Of a DNA stretch of 64,000 bases, positions 44,743 through 55,425 are shown one piece after another. Source of the DNA: Methylovorus mays (GTDB lineage: Bacteria > Pseudomonadota > Gammaproteobacteria > Burkholderiales > Methylophilaceae); NCBI RefSeq assembly GCF_020531915.1, contig NZ_JAJAVG010000005.1, positions 62,001-126,000 on the forward strand. Direction: 5' to 3'. The position numbers and the translations under genes are program-made. The notes under the pieces were generated by a model, which searched no databases, had not been told where the DNA came from, and was given only the letters and a program-made list of their open reading frames with translations. Positions within the stretch are counted from its first letter, which is position 1. Each line of letters starts with the position of its first letter.

Positions 44743-45875
44743 GCGGGCGCTACCTGCTGTGGCATGCTGGTCAGTTCGTGATAGATCGCCAAGGTGTTTT
44801 CCAGCATGGTCTGCAAGCGGAATATCTGGTTTTCCGGCACTTGCGGTGCCTGCTGCAACCAGGCCAGACTGAGTTTCAGCGCCGCATCCAGATCGCCCAC
44901 GGGCACCGCGCCTTGCGGCAACAACAGGGCTAACTGCTCGGCCACGCCACCGTGCGCATAGGCAATCACCGGCACGCCCATGCTGAGCGCTTCCATGGTC
45001 ACCCGGCCAAACGCTTCCGGCTGCTGCGAGAGGGAAAACACCATGTGCGACATCGCCATGATCTCGCGGATATCCTGCCTATGGCCGGTAAAGGTGATGC
45101 TGTCCGCGACACCCAGACGTTCTGCCTGAGCCTTCAGCTCATCCAGGTAAGCTGCCTTGCCCGCCTGCACATCACCAACGACCAGACCATGCACATTGGC
45201 TCCTTGCTGCTTGAGTTGTGCCAGCAAGGTAATGAAGTCTTCCTGCCCTTTCCAGCGGGTGAGTCGCGCAGGCAAGGTCAGCAACTGGCGTCCCTGGGTT
45301 TCAGGATACTCGCGGTACCATGCCTCCAGCCAATCGGCCCTGGGTTGATAGCCATGGCGATGCACGGCAGGATCAACGCCGCGGTAATTCAGGCGCAATC
45401 GGCCCGCATCCACCGGGTAATGCTGCAAGACATAATCGCGGATCATGTTGGAAATGACGATCACGCGCTCGCCCTTGGTCATGACAGCGCTATAGGCAGA
45501 CACCGAATAGGTGCCATGCACTGTGGTCACCAGGCGCGGGCGTTTGGCAGGGTCCATGCCCTTCCAGGCCAGATAGCAGATCCAGGCAGGAAAGCGCGAA
45601 CGCACATGCAGAATATCCACGGCATGCTCGCGCAGAAAATGCCGCAATGGCCGCACCAGACGCAGGCTTAAAAAGGATTTGTGGCCGACCGGCCATTGAA
45701 AATGTTCGCTGCCCTGCTGCTCCAGTTGCTCCACCAGACGGCCACCAGCGGACATCACCAGTGACCGGTGGCCCTGCTGCACCAGGTAATGCCCCAGCTC
45801 CAGCGTGCCGCGCTCCACGCCACCTGATTCCAGCGCAGGCAGCACTTGCAGCACGGTGAGTCTTTTGTGGGTCAT
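44739..45875 (-). CDS. GT4-family glycosyltransferase
   Basis: A 378-aa GT-B glycosyltransferase: TVLQVLPALESGGVERGTLEL, ILHVRSRFPAWICYLAWKG, HGTYSVSAYSAVMTKGERVI, NYRGVDPAVHRHGY, LLTLPARLTRWKGQEDF and QQPEAFGRVTMEALSMGVPVIAYAHGG with the ExxxxxxxE motif. Such proteins build LPS core or capsular glycans. It follows the ELM1-family gene by ten bases and overlaps the next GT4 gene by four, within one operon. Confidence 0.86.
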   Translation of the reverse strand: MTHKRLTVLQVLPALESGGVERGTLELGHYLVQQGHRSLVMSAGGRLVEQLEQQGSEHFQWPVGHKSFLSLRLVRPLRHFLREHAVDILHVRSRFPAWICYLAWKGMDPAKRPRLVTTVHGTYSVSAYSAVMTKGERVIVISNMIRDYVLQHYPVDAGRLRLNYRGVDPAVHRHGYQPRADWLEAWYREYPETQGRQLLTLPARLTRWKGQEDFITLLAQLKQQGANVHGLVVGDVQAGKAAYLDELKAQAERLGVADSITFTGHRQDIREIMAMSHMVFSLSQQPEAFGRVTMEALSMGVPVIAYAHGGVAEQLALLLPQGAVPVGDLDAALKLSLAWLQQAPQVPENQIFRLQTMLENTLAIYHELTSMPQQVAPA

Positions 45876-45885
45876 GCGAAACAGC

Positions 45886-46851
45886 TCAGGCGATGGTTGC
45901 TATCGCCACCTGTGGCACGGAAGCTGGCACTGGCTGCAACCAGCGACGCAGTATCCAGTTGGCGCAGCGGTCGGCTTCGGTAAAACCGGCGACCGGGCGC
46001 AGGCGCTGCTGATAGTGGGCATCGCTATCAAAGCGTACGATCATGCCTTGCTGCAGCAAGTGTTCCACGCCGCGTGACACCCGGTTTTCCTGCTTCAAGG
46101 GTAAATTCAGCAGCCCCACTGCCACTTGCGCCGTCAGCGCTTCGTAGACCATGGAAACCGAATCTTCCGATACCCAGGCGGTGGCAGACTGCGCCAGCTG
46201 CTCGGCAACCCAGCCCGGCTGGGTCTGGCTGAATGGCACCACCCGCAGATTGGGGGCTGACAGGCTATGCAGACCGACGATGAAATCCGCCGGCGTACGG
46301 CGCGAGGTGGTCAAGGTGTACTGCATCCATGGCCGATGCGCGAGCAACTGACGTATCTGGGACAGCATGTTCACGGTATCCCAGCCGTAATGCCGCGAGG
46401 GCCCGCCTATCATGATCAGGGTTTTGTTTTCCTCATGCCGGCCTTCGGCATGCAAGGGATTCAGTACGCCGCGTGTTTCGATGTAATTGCCGCCGCCACG
46501 GTAACGGTCATGCTGGGGAATCAGGCACAGGTCAAACAGGGCAACCGGCAAACTGGGCTGCATCAGCACCACGGCCTTGCCGCCATAAGCGCGTCGCGCG
46601 GCCAGCATGGGCAGATGAGTGCGATGCCCGGCGCCGATGATCAGATCTGGCAAAGGCAAGCCACGCGCAAACGGCCAGGTAGCACTGGCAACGTTGAACA
46701 GCGATTCCACTTGCCCGCTCACCCGTATATCAAACGACTCGCAGGCCTGATGGCGCTGCAGGGATTTGACCAAGCCCAGCGTCTGGGTTTCGTGCCCTGG
46801 CTTTCCATCCAGCAGACGCCAGATGACGATGGGATTAACGGAGGTGCTCAT
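45886..46851 (-). CDS. ELM1/GtrOC1-family protein (formerly DUF1022)
   Basis: A 321-aa protein of the mitochondrial-fission ELM1 family, which in bacteria is usually found in LPS or surface-glycan loci. Landmarks are IVIWRLLDGKPGHETQTLGL near the start, LIIGAGHRTHLPMLAARRAYG, VVLMQPSLPVALFDLCLIPQH, TLIMIGGPSRHYGWD, LTTSRRTPADF and WVSEDSVSMVYEALTAQVAVG. The last two stretches resemble the C-terminal half of GT-B transferases, so a glycosyltransferase role is suspected but not shown. The open frame runs upstream to 46920; ATG 46851 puts the conserved domain next to the start. It heads the GT4-GT4-GT9 operon. Confidence 0.8.
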   Translation of the reverse strand: MSTSVNPIVIWRLLDGKPGHETQTLGLVKSLQRHQACESFDIRVSGQVESLFNVASATWPFARGLPLPDLIIGAGHRTHLPMLAARRAYGGKAVVLMQPSLPVALFDLCLIPQHDRYRGGGNYIETRGVLNPLHAEGRHEENKTLIMIGGPSRHYGWDTVNMLSQIRQLLAHRPWMQYTLTTSRRTPADFIVGLHSLSAPNLRVVPFSQTQPGWVAEQLAQSATAWVSEDSVSMVYEALTAQVAVGLLNLPLKQENRVSRGVEHLLQQGMIVRFDSDAHYQQRLRPVAGFTEADRCANWILRRWLQPVPASVPQVAIATIA

Positions 46852-47013
46852 TTCATGGGTGCCTTGGATATGCATGGTCAGCATGTGCACAAGGCCGACA
46901 TTAGACATCGACCTGCGCACGACTGCCGCACACTATAGGCAGGCTTTATTGCGGGCTGACGTCAGAAAGATGACAGCCACATGATGGCGGGCGGGAAATT
47001 ACAAAGGCAGTGC

Positions 47014-47050
47014 ATAAAAAAATCCCGAACCGCGTTCACGATTCGGGATT
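47014..47050 (-). terminator. Factor-independent terminator after leuA
   Basis: Stem AATCCCGAA (47021-47029) with TTCGGGATT (47042-47050), 12-nt loop that can pair further. On the minus strand it is followed by a run of seven T. It lies about 30 bases past the leuA stop. Confidence 0.9.
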
Positions 47051-47078
47051 CTGTTAGCTCAGGGCATCAGCGCTATTT

Positions 47079-48773
47079 CTACTGAGCAATGTCCAGCAAT
47101 TGGCGACGTCCCTGCGCATCCAGCTTGCCGTACAAGCGATTGATACCGCTGACCACGGCGAGGATGGATGAGGTCACCAGATTCTGGTGCAAACCAGCGC
47201 CATAGACGCTGCCTGCGATGCCGGTCATGCCGAGTTCAGCAAATGCCACCGCCTGGGCATCGGCGCCACCGGTCATGGCCCGTTCTTCGTAATCCAGAAT
47301 ATTCACCGGGTAACCCAAGGCATGCACCAGCGCATCTATCGGCCCATTGCCCTCGCCTTCGCGCACCACGGTCTCGCCCTGCAGGCGCACGGTGAGCTTG
47401 ATATGTTGCCGGCCAGCATGCTCGGTCAATTCGTGACCGACATAATGCAAGGGCTCCTTGGCAAACAGGTACTCGGCTTCAAACAGCTGCCAGATCCCTT
47501 CGGCTGACACTTCCTGCCCGGTGGCATCGGTCAGCTTCTGCACGGCCGCACTGAATTCAACCTGCATGCGGCGCGGCATGGACAAGCCGTAACCGCTCTC
47601 AAGCAGATAGGCGATGCCGCCCTTGCCCGACTGGCTGTTGACGCGAATGATGGAATCATAAGTGCGGCCGACATCATGCGGGTCTATCGGCAGATATGGC
47701 ACTTCCCACAAGGTATCCGGCTGTTGCGCGGCAAAGCCCTTCTTGATCGCATCCTGATGCGAGCCGGAGAAGGCGGTAAACACCAGGTCACCAGCATAAG
47801 GATGGCGCGGATGCACCGGCAACTGAGTGCAATCTTCCACCGTGCGCGCAATGGCGTTGATATTGGAGAAATCGAGCCCCGGATGCACACCCTGGGTATA
47901 AAGATTCAAGGCCAGGCTGACCAAGTCGACATTGCCCGTGCGTTCGCCATGGCCAAACAAACAGCCTTCGATACGATCCGCCCCGGCCATGACGGCAAGC
48001 TCGGCAGCGGCCACAGCCGTGCCACGGTCGTTGTGCGGGTGCACACTCAGAATCACGCTATCGCGGCGGGCGAGGTTGCGATGCATCCACTCAATCTGGT
48101 CCGCATAGAAATTCGGCGTGCCGACTTCCACCGTGGCAGGCAGATTCAGGATGACTTTGCGCGCGGGCGTGGCGCCCCAGGTCTCGGTCACGGCATCGCA
48201 GACTTCCTTGGCAAAGTCGAGCTCGGTGGCGGTAAAGGTTTCCGGGCTGTACTGGAATACCCATTCCGTCTCAGGCTGCTGCTCGGCCAACTCGCGAATC
48301 AGGCGAGCGCTGTCGACCGCCAGCTGTTTGACTTGTGGCTTGTCCATGCGAAACACAATCCGGCGAAACTCGGGAGCGGTAGCGTTGTAAACATGCACAA
48401 TGGCACGCCGCGCACCACGCAAAGCCTCAAAGGTGCGGCGAATCAGGTCTTCACGCGCCTGCGTCAATACTTCAATGGTGACATCGTCCGGGATATGCTT
48501 TTCTTCGATCAGCCTGCGCACGAAGTCAAAATCGGTTTGCGATGCCGAGGGAAAGGCGACTTCAATCTCCTTGAAGCCGATCTGCACCAGCATCTTGAAC
48601 ATGCGCATTTTGCGCTCGGCGTTCATGGGCTCAAACAAGGCCTGGTTGCCATCACGCAGGTCGGTACTCATCCAGATGGGAGGATGGGTAATGGTCTTGC
48701 CTGGCCATTGCCGGTCAGCCAGTGCCACCGGCGTAAATGGGCGATATTTCTTATTTGGTTGCTTCAACATCAT
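47079..48773 (-). CDS. leuA: 2-Isopropylmalate synthase (long LeuA type)
   Basis: Condenses acetyl-CoA with 2-oxoisovalerate in the first committed step of leucine synthesis. The 564-aa product belongs to the long form (as in Corynebacterium and many proteobacteria): catalytic domain with [17 protein letters not shown] and [37 protein letters not shown] (metal ligands HxH-like, and the GxGERxGN loop), then a C-terminal LeuA allosteric domain that binds leucine. The frame extends to 48827, but the ATG at 48773 has AGGA six bases upstream. Upstream lie two hairpins and a Leu-rich leader frame, indicating attenuation control as well as enzyme feedback. Confidence 0.95.
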   Translation of the reverse strand: MMLKQPNKKYRPFTPVALADRQWPGKTITHPPIWMSTDLRDGNQALFEPMNAERKMRMFKMLVQIGFKEIEVAFPSASQTDFDFVRRLIEEKHIPDDVTIEVLTQAREDLIRRTFEALRGARRAIVHVYNATAPEFRRIVFRMDKPQVKQLAVDSARLIRELAEQQPETEWVFQYSPETFTATELDFAKEVCDAVTETWGATPARKVILNLPATVEVGTPNFYADQIEWMHRNLARRDSVILSVHPHNDRGTAVAAAELAVMAGADRIEGCLFGHGERTGNVDLVSLALNLYTQGVHPGLDFSNINAIARTVEDCTQLPVHPRHPYAGDLVFTAFSGSHQDAIKKGFAAQQPDTLWEVPYLPIDPHDVGRTYDSIIRVNSQSGKGGIAYLLESGYGLSMPRRMQVEFSAAVQKLTDATGQEVSAEGIWQLFEAEYLFAKEPLHYVGHELTEHAGRQHIKLTVRLQGETVVREGEGNGPIDALVHALGYPVNILDYEERAMTGGADAQAVAFAELGMTGIAGSVYGAGLHQNLVTSSILAVVSGINRLYGKLDAQGRRQLLDIAQ

Positions 48774-48830
48774 GGTCATTCCTGTTCTTGATAATTCGTT
48801 ACTAGACAAAGACATAGTCTGTGGCACACA

Positions 48831-48867
48831 GGTTGTCAGGCAGCCACCGGCACATGGCCTGACAACC
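48831..48867 (-). promoter_or_regulatory. Hairpin in the leuA leader
   Basis: GGTTGTCAGG (48831-48840) pairs perfectly with CCTGACAACC (48858-48867), 17-nt loop, about 58 bases before the leuA start. No T-run follows on the minus strand, so it may be the antiterminator partner or a ribosome-blocking stem rather than a classical terminator. Confidence 0.55.
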
Positions 48868-48943
48868 GGTCATTAGTCGTTCGCAAAGCAAAAACATACT
48901 ATTCAACATGGGGTCGCTCTTTCTGAAATAGCGATGGATCAGC

Positions 48944-48964
48944 CCCGGTCTCACACGAGACGGG
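48944..48964 (-). promoter_or_regulatory. Second hairpin, just past the leader peptide stop
   Basis: GTCTC-ACAC-GAGAC with flanking CCC/GGG (one bulged G), 32 bases beyond the leader stop codon. Its position right after the leader frame is that of an attenuator pause or antiterminator stem. Pairing choices between this and the 48831-48867 stem cannot be judged by eye. Confidence 0.45.
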
Positions 48965-48996
48965 CAGCGGGTAAAGCCAACAATAGGGGGGAGAAT

Positions 48997-49083
48997 TTAG
49001 ATGCGCGCGACGCGCAGTAGTCGCAGGCCGAGGAGTTCGGCCAGCTGCAGGGAAAGTGCGGAGATGTTCAAAAATTGACGCAT
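48997..49083 (-). CDS. Leucine-rich leader peptide of leuA
   Basis: A 28-codon frame that starts MRQFLNISALSL and ends LRVARI before TAA, ahead of leuA on the same strand. Nine of 28 residues are Leu, including LAELLGLRLL, and one is encoded by the rare CTA codon. This is the composition and placement expected of a leu attenuation leader: ribosome stalling at Leu codons would change folding of the following 130 or so bases. The ribosome-binding site is weak, and the start lies inside the right arm of a hairpin (49077-49116), so translation itself may be gated. No similarity search was possible. Confidence 0.7.
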   Translation of the reverse strand: MRQFLNISALSLQLAELLGLRLLRVARI

Positions 49084-49116
49084 GGCAGCATCTTAATCAA
49101 TCTGCCGCCATGCGTC
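49077..49116 (-). terminator. Hairpin terminator after the esterase gene, overlapping the leader start
   Basis: GACGCATGGC (49077-49086) pairs exactly with GCCATGCGTC (49107-49116) around a 20-nt loop with further GGCAG/CTGCC pairing. On the minus strand AATTTTTG follows. This fits a terminator for the esterase gene ending at 49135, but its right arm contains the ATG of the leuA leader peptide. Confidence 0.65.
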
Positions 49117-49134
49117 AAACAGCAAAAAACGCTA

Positions 49135-50130
49135 TCAGGCCAGATGCTTGCGGATTTCCTGCGCTGCCTGATTAAGGGCAGCACGGGTTGGAGGCGTCAG
49201 GGCCAAGGCATTCAGCAAGCCAAAATCATGTATGGTGCCTATGTAACGGGTGGCGGTCACTTTCACGCCCGCCTCATTCAGCAGCCGCGCATAGGCTTCG
49301 CCTTCATCGCGCAACACATCGCATTCTGCGGTCTGGATCAAGGCAGGCGGCAAGCCCTGCAACTGCTCGGGATCGGCCTTCAAGGGCGACGCATAGACCT
49401 CGGCGCGCGACTCCTCGTTGCTCGTGTAATTATCCCAGAACCATTTCATCATGTTGCGCGTGAGGAAATAGCCATCTTCAAAATCATCGTATGAGCCTGT
49501 ATCAAAGTGGGTATCGGTCACGGGCCAGAACAGGGTTTGATGACGGATAGTCGGGCCGAAACGGTCCTTTGCCATCAGGCAGACCGCAGTGGCCATATTG
49601 CCGCCGGCGCTATTGCCTGCAACAGCCAGGCGCTGACCATCCAGCCCCACCTCGTGGCCGTTTTCAGCTATCCATTTGGTGGCGAGATAGGCCTGAATCA
49701 CCGCGGTCGGATACTCCGCCTCGGGCGACCGTGTGTAATTGACGAACACCACCGCGCAGCCAGACAGCACGGCAATGTCACGTACCAGGCGTTTATGCGT
49801 AGGGAAATCGCCCAGCACCCAGCCACCACCATGGAAGAACATCACCACAGGCAAAGGCGCTGTGCCAGAAGCGGCTGGACGCACAATATCCAGTTCAATC
49901 AGATGGCCTTCACAATCGATCGTCAGTTGCCGGGTATCGATACCGCTGAGGTCGACCATGGTTTCCTGTTGTGCCTGTTCCAGCACCTGCCTTGCTTCGG
50001 CTGGGCTCAGCTTCTCCATGGGAGTGCTGTCTGCCTCGGCCAATGTTTGCAAAAAGGCACGCGTTTCAGGGTCCATTCCACGGTAAGGGTCTTGTGTAAA
50101 GGGTTTAATCAAGGGATCCAGTATGTTCAC
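49135..50130 (-). CDS. HSL-family alpha/beta-hydrolase (esterase/lipase)
   Basis: A 331-aa carboxylesterase of the hormone-sensitive-lipase group. The oxyanion-hole motif FFHGGGWVLGDF (HGGGW at 100-104), nucleophile in VAGNSAGGNMA (Ser174), acid in ECDVLRDEGEAYA (Asp271) and His in GTIHDFGLL (His301) complete the triad. No signal peptide, so probably cytoplasmic. Substrate unknown; short-chain acyl esters are usual. Unrelated in function to leuA downstream, from which it is separated by a terminator hairpin. Convergent or co-directional genes upstream are independent, as gloA ends with its own terminators. Confidence 0.9.
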   Translation of the reverse strand: MNILDPLIKPFTQDPYRGMDPETRAFLQTLAEADSTPMEKLSPAEARQVLEQAQQETMVDLSGIDTRQLTIDCEGHLIELDIVRPAASGTAPLPVVMFFHGGGWVLGDFPTHKRLVRDIAVLSGCAVVFVNYTRSPEAEYPTAVIQAYLATKWIAENGHEVGLDGQRLAVAGNSAGGNMATAVCLMAKDRFGPTIRHQTLFWPVTDTHFDTGSYDDFEDGYFLTRNMMKWFWDNYTSNEESRAEVYASPLKADPEQLQGLPPALIQTAECDVLRDEGEAYARLLNEAGVKVTATRYIGTIHDFGLLNALALTPPTRAALNQAAQEIRKHLA

Positions 50131-50270
50131 AATATCTCTCCATCACAGGGGAAAAGCCGCTTTTGGAGCGGTGCATCGGGATATTGTGGCGGTGATGGCA
50201 GCCGGATGCTGCCCGCCTCTGGCTGATTTGCGTGTAGGCGCATCTTGCTGTTTGGGTGGTGTAAATGAAA

Positions 50271-50328
50271 TGAAAAGGCTGGCCACATGCTGGGCCAGCC
50301 ATTTTTCAGTGTGGCGGGCTACCCGCCA
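50271..50328 (-). terminator. Two adjacent hairpins after gloA
   Basis: TGGCGGG-CTA-CCCGCCA (50312-50328) and GGCTGGCC/GGCCAGCC (50277-50284 with 50293-50300). On the minus strand the second is followed by TTTTCATTTC; on the plus strand by ATTTTTC. They should end gloA transcription before the esterase gene. Confidence 0.75.
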
Positions 50329-50338
50329 TCAGGGCGTA

Positions 50339-50728
50339 TTAAAAAGTGCCTTTTTGGATGAACTCGACCTTGTAACCATCGGGATCTTCAATGAAGGCTA
50401 TGACCGTGGTGCCGTGCATCATGGGGCCAGCTTCACGAACGACCTTGCCGCCCGCCTGCTTCACGGCTTCACAGGCTTTATAGGCATCATCGACCTCAAT
50501 GGCGATATGGCCATAAGCGTTGCCCTTGTCATAAGTTTCGGTCCCCCAGTTATAGGTCAGCTCCAGCACGGTGTTGTCCTGCTCATCACCGTAACCAACA
50601 AACGCCAGGGTGAACTTGCCGTCCGGGTATTCGTGTTTGCGCAATACCTGCATGCCCAGCACCTGGGTGTAAAAGGCGATGGATTTATCAAGATTGCCGA
50701 CGCGCAGCATGGTGTGTAACAGTCGCAT
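50339..50728 (-). CDS. gloA: Lactoylglutathione lyase (glyoxalase I)
   Basis: Converts the methylglyoxal-glutathione hemithioacetal to S-lactoylglutathione. The 129-aa protein matches the short proteobacterial form, with the metal ligands His5 ([10 protein letters not shown]), Glu56 (VLELTYNWG), His74 (AYGHIAIEV) and Glu122 (YKVEFIQ). Presence of two His and two Glu fits the Ni/Co-dependent type. Upstream is the chemoreceptor gene, 68 bases away on the same strand. Confidence 0.96.
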   Translation of the reverse strand: MRLLHTMLRVGNLDKSIAFYTQVLGMQVLRKHEYPDGKFTLAFVGYGDEQDNTVLELTYNWGTETYDKGNAYGHIAIEVDDAYKACEAVKQAGGKVVREAGPMMHGTTVIAFIEDPDGYKVEFIQKGTF

Positions 50729-50796
50729 GGTCTCTCCTCAAGGCAGTTTATTGTTGAATTAACTGCACTATTATAGGCCTTTGCAGGCTTATAGGC

Positions 50797-52566
50797 CTAT
50801 GCGGGCGGCGGCTCGAGCCAGTCACGATAAAGCTCGGGCTCGCCGCGCAAATCGCCGGCTTCCCCCTGATAGCCTGCCGTGCCATGCACGGGATAAAACT
50901 GCCAGCGCAGCTCCAGCTTCTCGCGCTCCTGCGTACGGCTGAATTCACGGATGAACGCATTCACATGCTGCAGCAAGGTATAACTGGCCGGGTCATCGGC
51001 AACGGCCACCGTGTAATACCAGGGGCTGGAGGCAATATTGCCATTGAGCAGCTCAATACGACCATGCCAGGGGCTGTCCTTGCCATTGCAGGCCCAGGCA
51101 AAGATGGGCTGGTCTACGGCAAAAGCATCGATCTTGCCATCGGCAAGGGCATCATGAATGATGGATTGATCGGTGTAGGCAATCAGATTGGCGAGCCGTA
51201 TGGTGCCGCGCTCGTCGCGCTTGTGCTTGCTCCAGCGCAGGCCTGCGGCTTCCAGCGTGGCAAAGGCGCCGGGATCATTGATGCAGCCCAGCACCTTGCC
51301 CTGCAGACTGCCAAGCCCGCTGATGCGATCATCTCCTGCCCGCCGCGCCAGCATGTAATGCAGATAGGTATAGGCATCGGAATAGGCAACCTTGTAGTAG
51401 CTGGCGCTGGGCGGCAAAGCGCTCCACACCAGATCAGCCTCCGGTTCGCCGCGACTGCGGCCAATGTGCAGCAAATCCACGCATTGATCCCATGGATGCT
51501 CGATAAACTCGATCTGCACACCGAGGTAACGGGCAAAGGCCGTGGCATATTCCACATCCAGCCCGCGCAACGCCTCACCGGGGCGCAGCCGGAATGACAA
51601 GCCCTTGAATGCAGGCTCAATCGCCACGCGCAAAACGCCGCGCTGCAAAATATCGTTCAGGCGATCATAAGCCTGTGGTTTATAGCCACCGTCCTTGCGC
51701 AGTACACGCGCCAGATGCAAGGGCAGTTGCAGCTCGGTAACCCCAGCACTTTTCTGCAAATCCTCGGCCAGTTCCTTGGCCCAGGCCACCTTGACGCGCT
51801 GCCCCTGGTAACTGCCACGATCCAGATGATGCATGGTCTCGATCACCTTGCCATGCTCCACCAGGGTCTGCATGGAAGTACGTATCTCGCCAAACGCCTG
51901 CTGCACCTTGGAAAACGCCGCCACCGTCTGTTTGTCCACCTGGTCGACGTTTTCGCGGCTGGAATGCCCGAAGCCGATCAGCTGCTGCTGAAAATCCTTG
52001 AAATCCAGCATCTGCGAGACTTCATTGGCATTCTGTACGGTATGCCGTGCCAGCTGGCGCACATGGTCGGCCACCACGCTGAAGCTGCGCCCGGCTTCTC
52101 CGGCGTGGGCCGCCTGAATAGCCGCGTTGACGGCAATCAGCTCCAGCTCACGCCCCACCCGCTCCAAGCCGCGCACTACCTCGTTCACCTTGGACAGCTT
52201 GGCCGACAAGGACTGCTCCAGCTGCAACAAGCCCTGCGACAACTCGCTGCTGGCCTGCGAAAAATCCTGCTGGGAGCGTTGGCGCAGACTTTCGGCCTCG
52301 TGCATGCTGGTTTGCATGCGCTCGGTCACCGCCTCCACTTCCGTCGTCATTGCACCAACACGGTTCTCCACTTCGACAAAACGCGCCGACTGGGTGCTTT
52401 CGGTATTGAGCAATTGGCGCATCAGATGCGAGAGCCGCGCACCCAGACCGGCAATGCTGGTGTTGGCATCAGGCGGGCGGGTAGACATGGCAGACGTCGC
52501 TGGCGCAACGGATTCGCTGCGATCAGGCGCCTCATAAAAGGTAAGCGAAGATGAAACCGGCGTCAT
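50797..52566 (-). CDS. Soluble chemoreceptor-like protein: MCP signalling domain followed by a solute-binding-protein domain
   Basis: A 589-aa protein with reversed order compared with normal chemoreceptors. A helical region (about 40-240) contains an MCP tip-like sequence ELIAVNAAIQAAHAGEAGRS followed by FSVVADHVRQLARHT (142-176). Then residues about 302-560 resemble a family-3 periplasmic solute-binding protein (DRLNDILQRGVLRVAIEPAF, YATAFARYLGVQIEFIEHPW, LVWSALPPSASYYKVAYSDA, GKVLGCINDPGAFATLEAAG, DALADGKIDAFAVDQPIF). There is no signal peptide or membrane segment when the ATG at 52566 (with GGGA upstream) is used, so the whole protein should be cytoplasmic. The ligand is probably a small metabolite such as an amino acid; coupling to CheA/CheW is inferred from the tip only. 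Confidence 0.8.
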   Translation of the reverse strand: MTPVSSSLTFYEAPDRSESVAPATSAMSTRPPDANTSIAGLGARLSHLMRQLLNTESTQSARFVEVENRVGAMTTEVEAVTERMQTSMHEAESLRQRSQQDFSQASSELSQGLLQLEQSLSAKLSKVNEVVRGLERVGRELELIAVNAAIQAAHAGEAGRSFSVVADHVRQLARHTVQNANEVSQMLDFKDFQQQLIGFGHSSRENVDQVDKQTVAAFSKVQQAFGEIRTSMQTLVEHGKVIETMHHLDRGSYQGQRVKVAWAKELAEDLQKSAGVTELQLPLHLARVLRKDGGYKPQAYDRLNDILQRGVLRVAIEPAFKGLSFRLRPGEALRGLDVEYATAFARYLGVQIEFIEHPWDQCVDLLHIGRSRGEPEADLVWSALPPSASYYKVAYSDAYTYLHYMLARRAGDDRISGLGSLQGKVLGCINDPGAFATLEAAGLRWSKHKRDERGTIRLANLIAYTDQSIIHDALADGKIDAFAVDQPIFAWACNGKDSPWHGRIELLNGNIASSPWYYTVAVADDPASYTLLQHVNAFIREFSRTQEREKLELRWQFYPVHGTAGYQGEAGDLRGEPELYRDWLEPPPA

Positions 52567-52690
52567 GTTAATCCCAGGCAATGAAGTCCATCGTATGGAC
52601 GATATGGCTGAAGACAGGCAAAAATTATGCCTGAAGATTAACAATGTTTACTTACATGAAAAATTCCCGCCTTAAATAAAAAGGGGAAAC

Positions 52691-54036
<1,346 letters not shown>

Positions 54037-54047
<11 letters not shown>

Positions 54048-55353
54048 CGACCACCACCGTCACCAGTTTATGGGTATCAATGCGGCGACTGAATGCATCC
54101 TTGATCTGGGCCGTGGTCACGCTATTGATATTCTTGTTGAAATCTTCCAGATAGGTGAGTGGCAATTTGTAGAAGCCGATTACCGCCAGATAATCCAGAA
54201 TCTTGCTGTTGCTGTCGAGGCGTAACGGAAAACCACCAGTGATATTTTGCTTGGCGGCAATCAGTTCGGCTTCGCTCACCCCGCCCTGCATGAATTTATC
54301 CAGCGTCTGTTCGACCACTTTCATCGCTTCCGCGGATTGTTCGCGCTTGGTCTGCAAACCAATCTGGAATGGTCCCAGCTCGGCCATGGGCATGAAGTAA
54401 CTATACACACTGTAGACCAGGCCACGTTTTTCGCGCACCTCCTCGGTCAGGCGCGAAACAAAGCCGCCACCACCGAGGATGTAATTGCCTACATAGAGTG
54501 GAAAGTAATCCGCATCGCCGCGCTTGACACCAGGGTAGCCAATCAGAATGTGCGACTGGCTGGCAGGATGCTGAATACGCTCATCGACGGCACGCTCCGG
54601 GTAAGCCACTGTCGGCAAGGCAGGTTGCGCATCCACCGCGGGCAGTTTGGCTGTCAAACGCTCGGCAATCTGATTCGCCTCTTCGCGCGTCATGTCGCCT
54701 ATCATGGCAATCACTGCGCCCTTGGCACCATAGTGCTGCTGGTAAAACGCCTGCAAATCATCGCGCTTCAGCGCAGCGATGGTTTCCGGCTCGCCACCGT
54801 CATCCAGCGCATACGGGTGCTTGCCGTACAAGGCCTTCATGAAGGCCTTGCTGGCAATGCTCTCAGGCTGGGTCGCCGCTTCCTGCAGACCGGCAATGGC
54901 GCGGGCTTTCTCACGTTCCAGGGTCGCCTGTGGAAAATCTGGCTGCTGTAATACCTTGGCAAAGATATCCAGCGCCTGCTCACGCTCGCGGGCCTGGCTC
55001 AGGGTGCGCAGTTTGAATGCGGCACGGTCTGCATCGAGTTCGCCGCCCATGATGGCACCGACATCGGCCATCCTGCGCGAGATTTCCTCGTCGCTCATGC
55101 CGGCCGCGCCCAGGGTCATCAGATAGCGTGTCATGCCTGCCAGGCCAGATTTCTCGGCCACATCACGTGCGCTGCCCGCAGCAAAATTGACGCTGAGATC
55201 AATGATGGGCAAATCGTGATTTTCAACAAAATAAACCTCGGCGCCATTGGCGGTTTTCCATTGCTGGATATTCACCGCCGCCTGGGCAGATACGCTCAAC
55301 AGCACGGCGGCCATGCCGGTCAGGCATTTTGCGTAAAGTTTTTTGATCAACAT
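54037..55353 (-). CDS. M16-family protein lacking the zinc-binding motif (partner subunit)
   Basis: A 438-aa periplasmic protein with a signal peptide (AVLLSVSAQA then A) and the two-domain M16 fold. Where active members have HxxEH, this one reads GLAGMTRYLMTLGAAG, so the zinc ligands are missing. The C-terminal part keeps the R/Y-type substrate motif (GGGGFVSRLTEEVREKRGLV followed by YSVYSYF) and DSNSKILDYLAVIGFYKLP. Pairs of active and inactive M16 proteins form heterodimers in several bacteria, comparable to mitochondrial processing peptidase, so this is probably the non-catalytic partner of the gene upstream (72 bases away). Confidence 0.9.
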
Positions 55354-55425
55354 GGGGTTACCTTTGAATTCCGTAAGTTCAGTGTCCGGGCTGGCGTAAA
55401 CATCGCCATACCCGCGCTATAGCGC

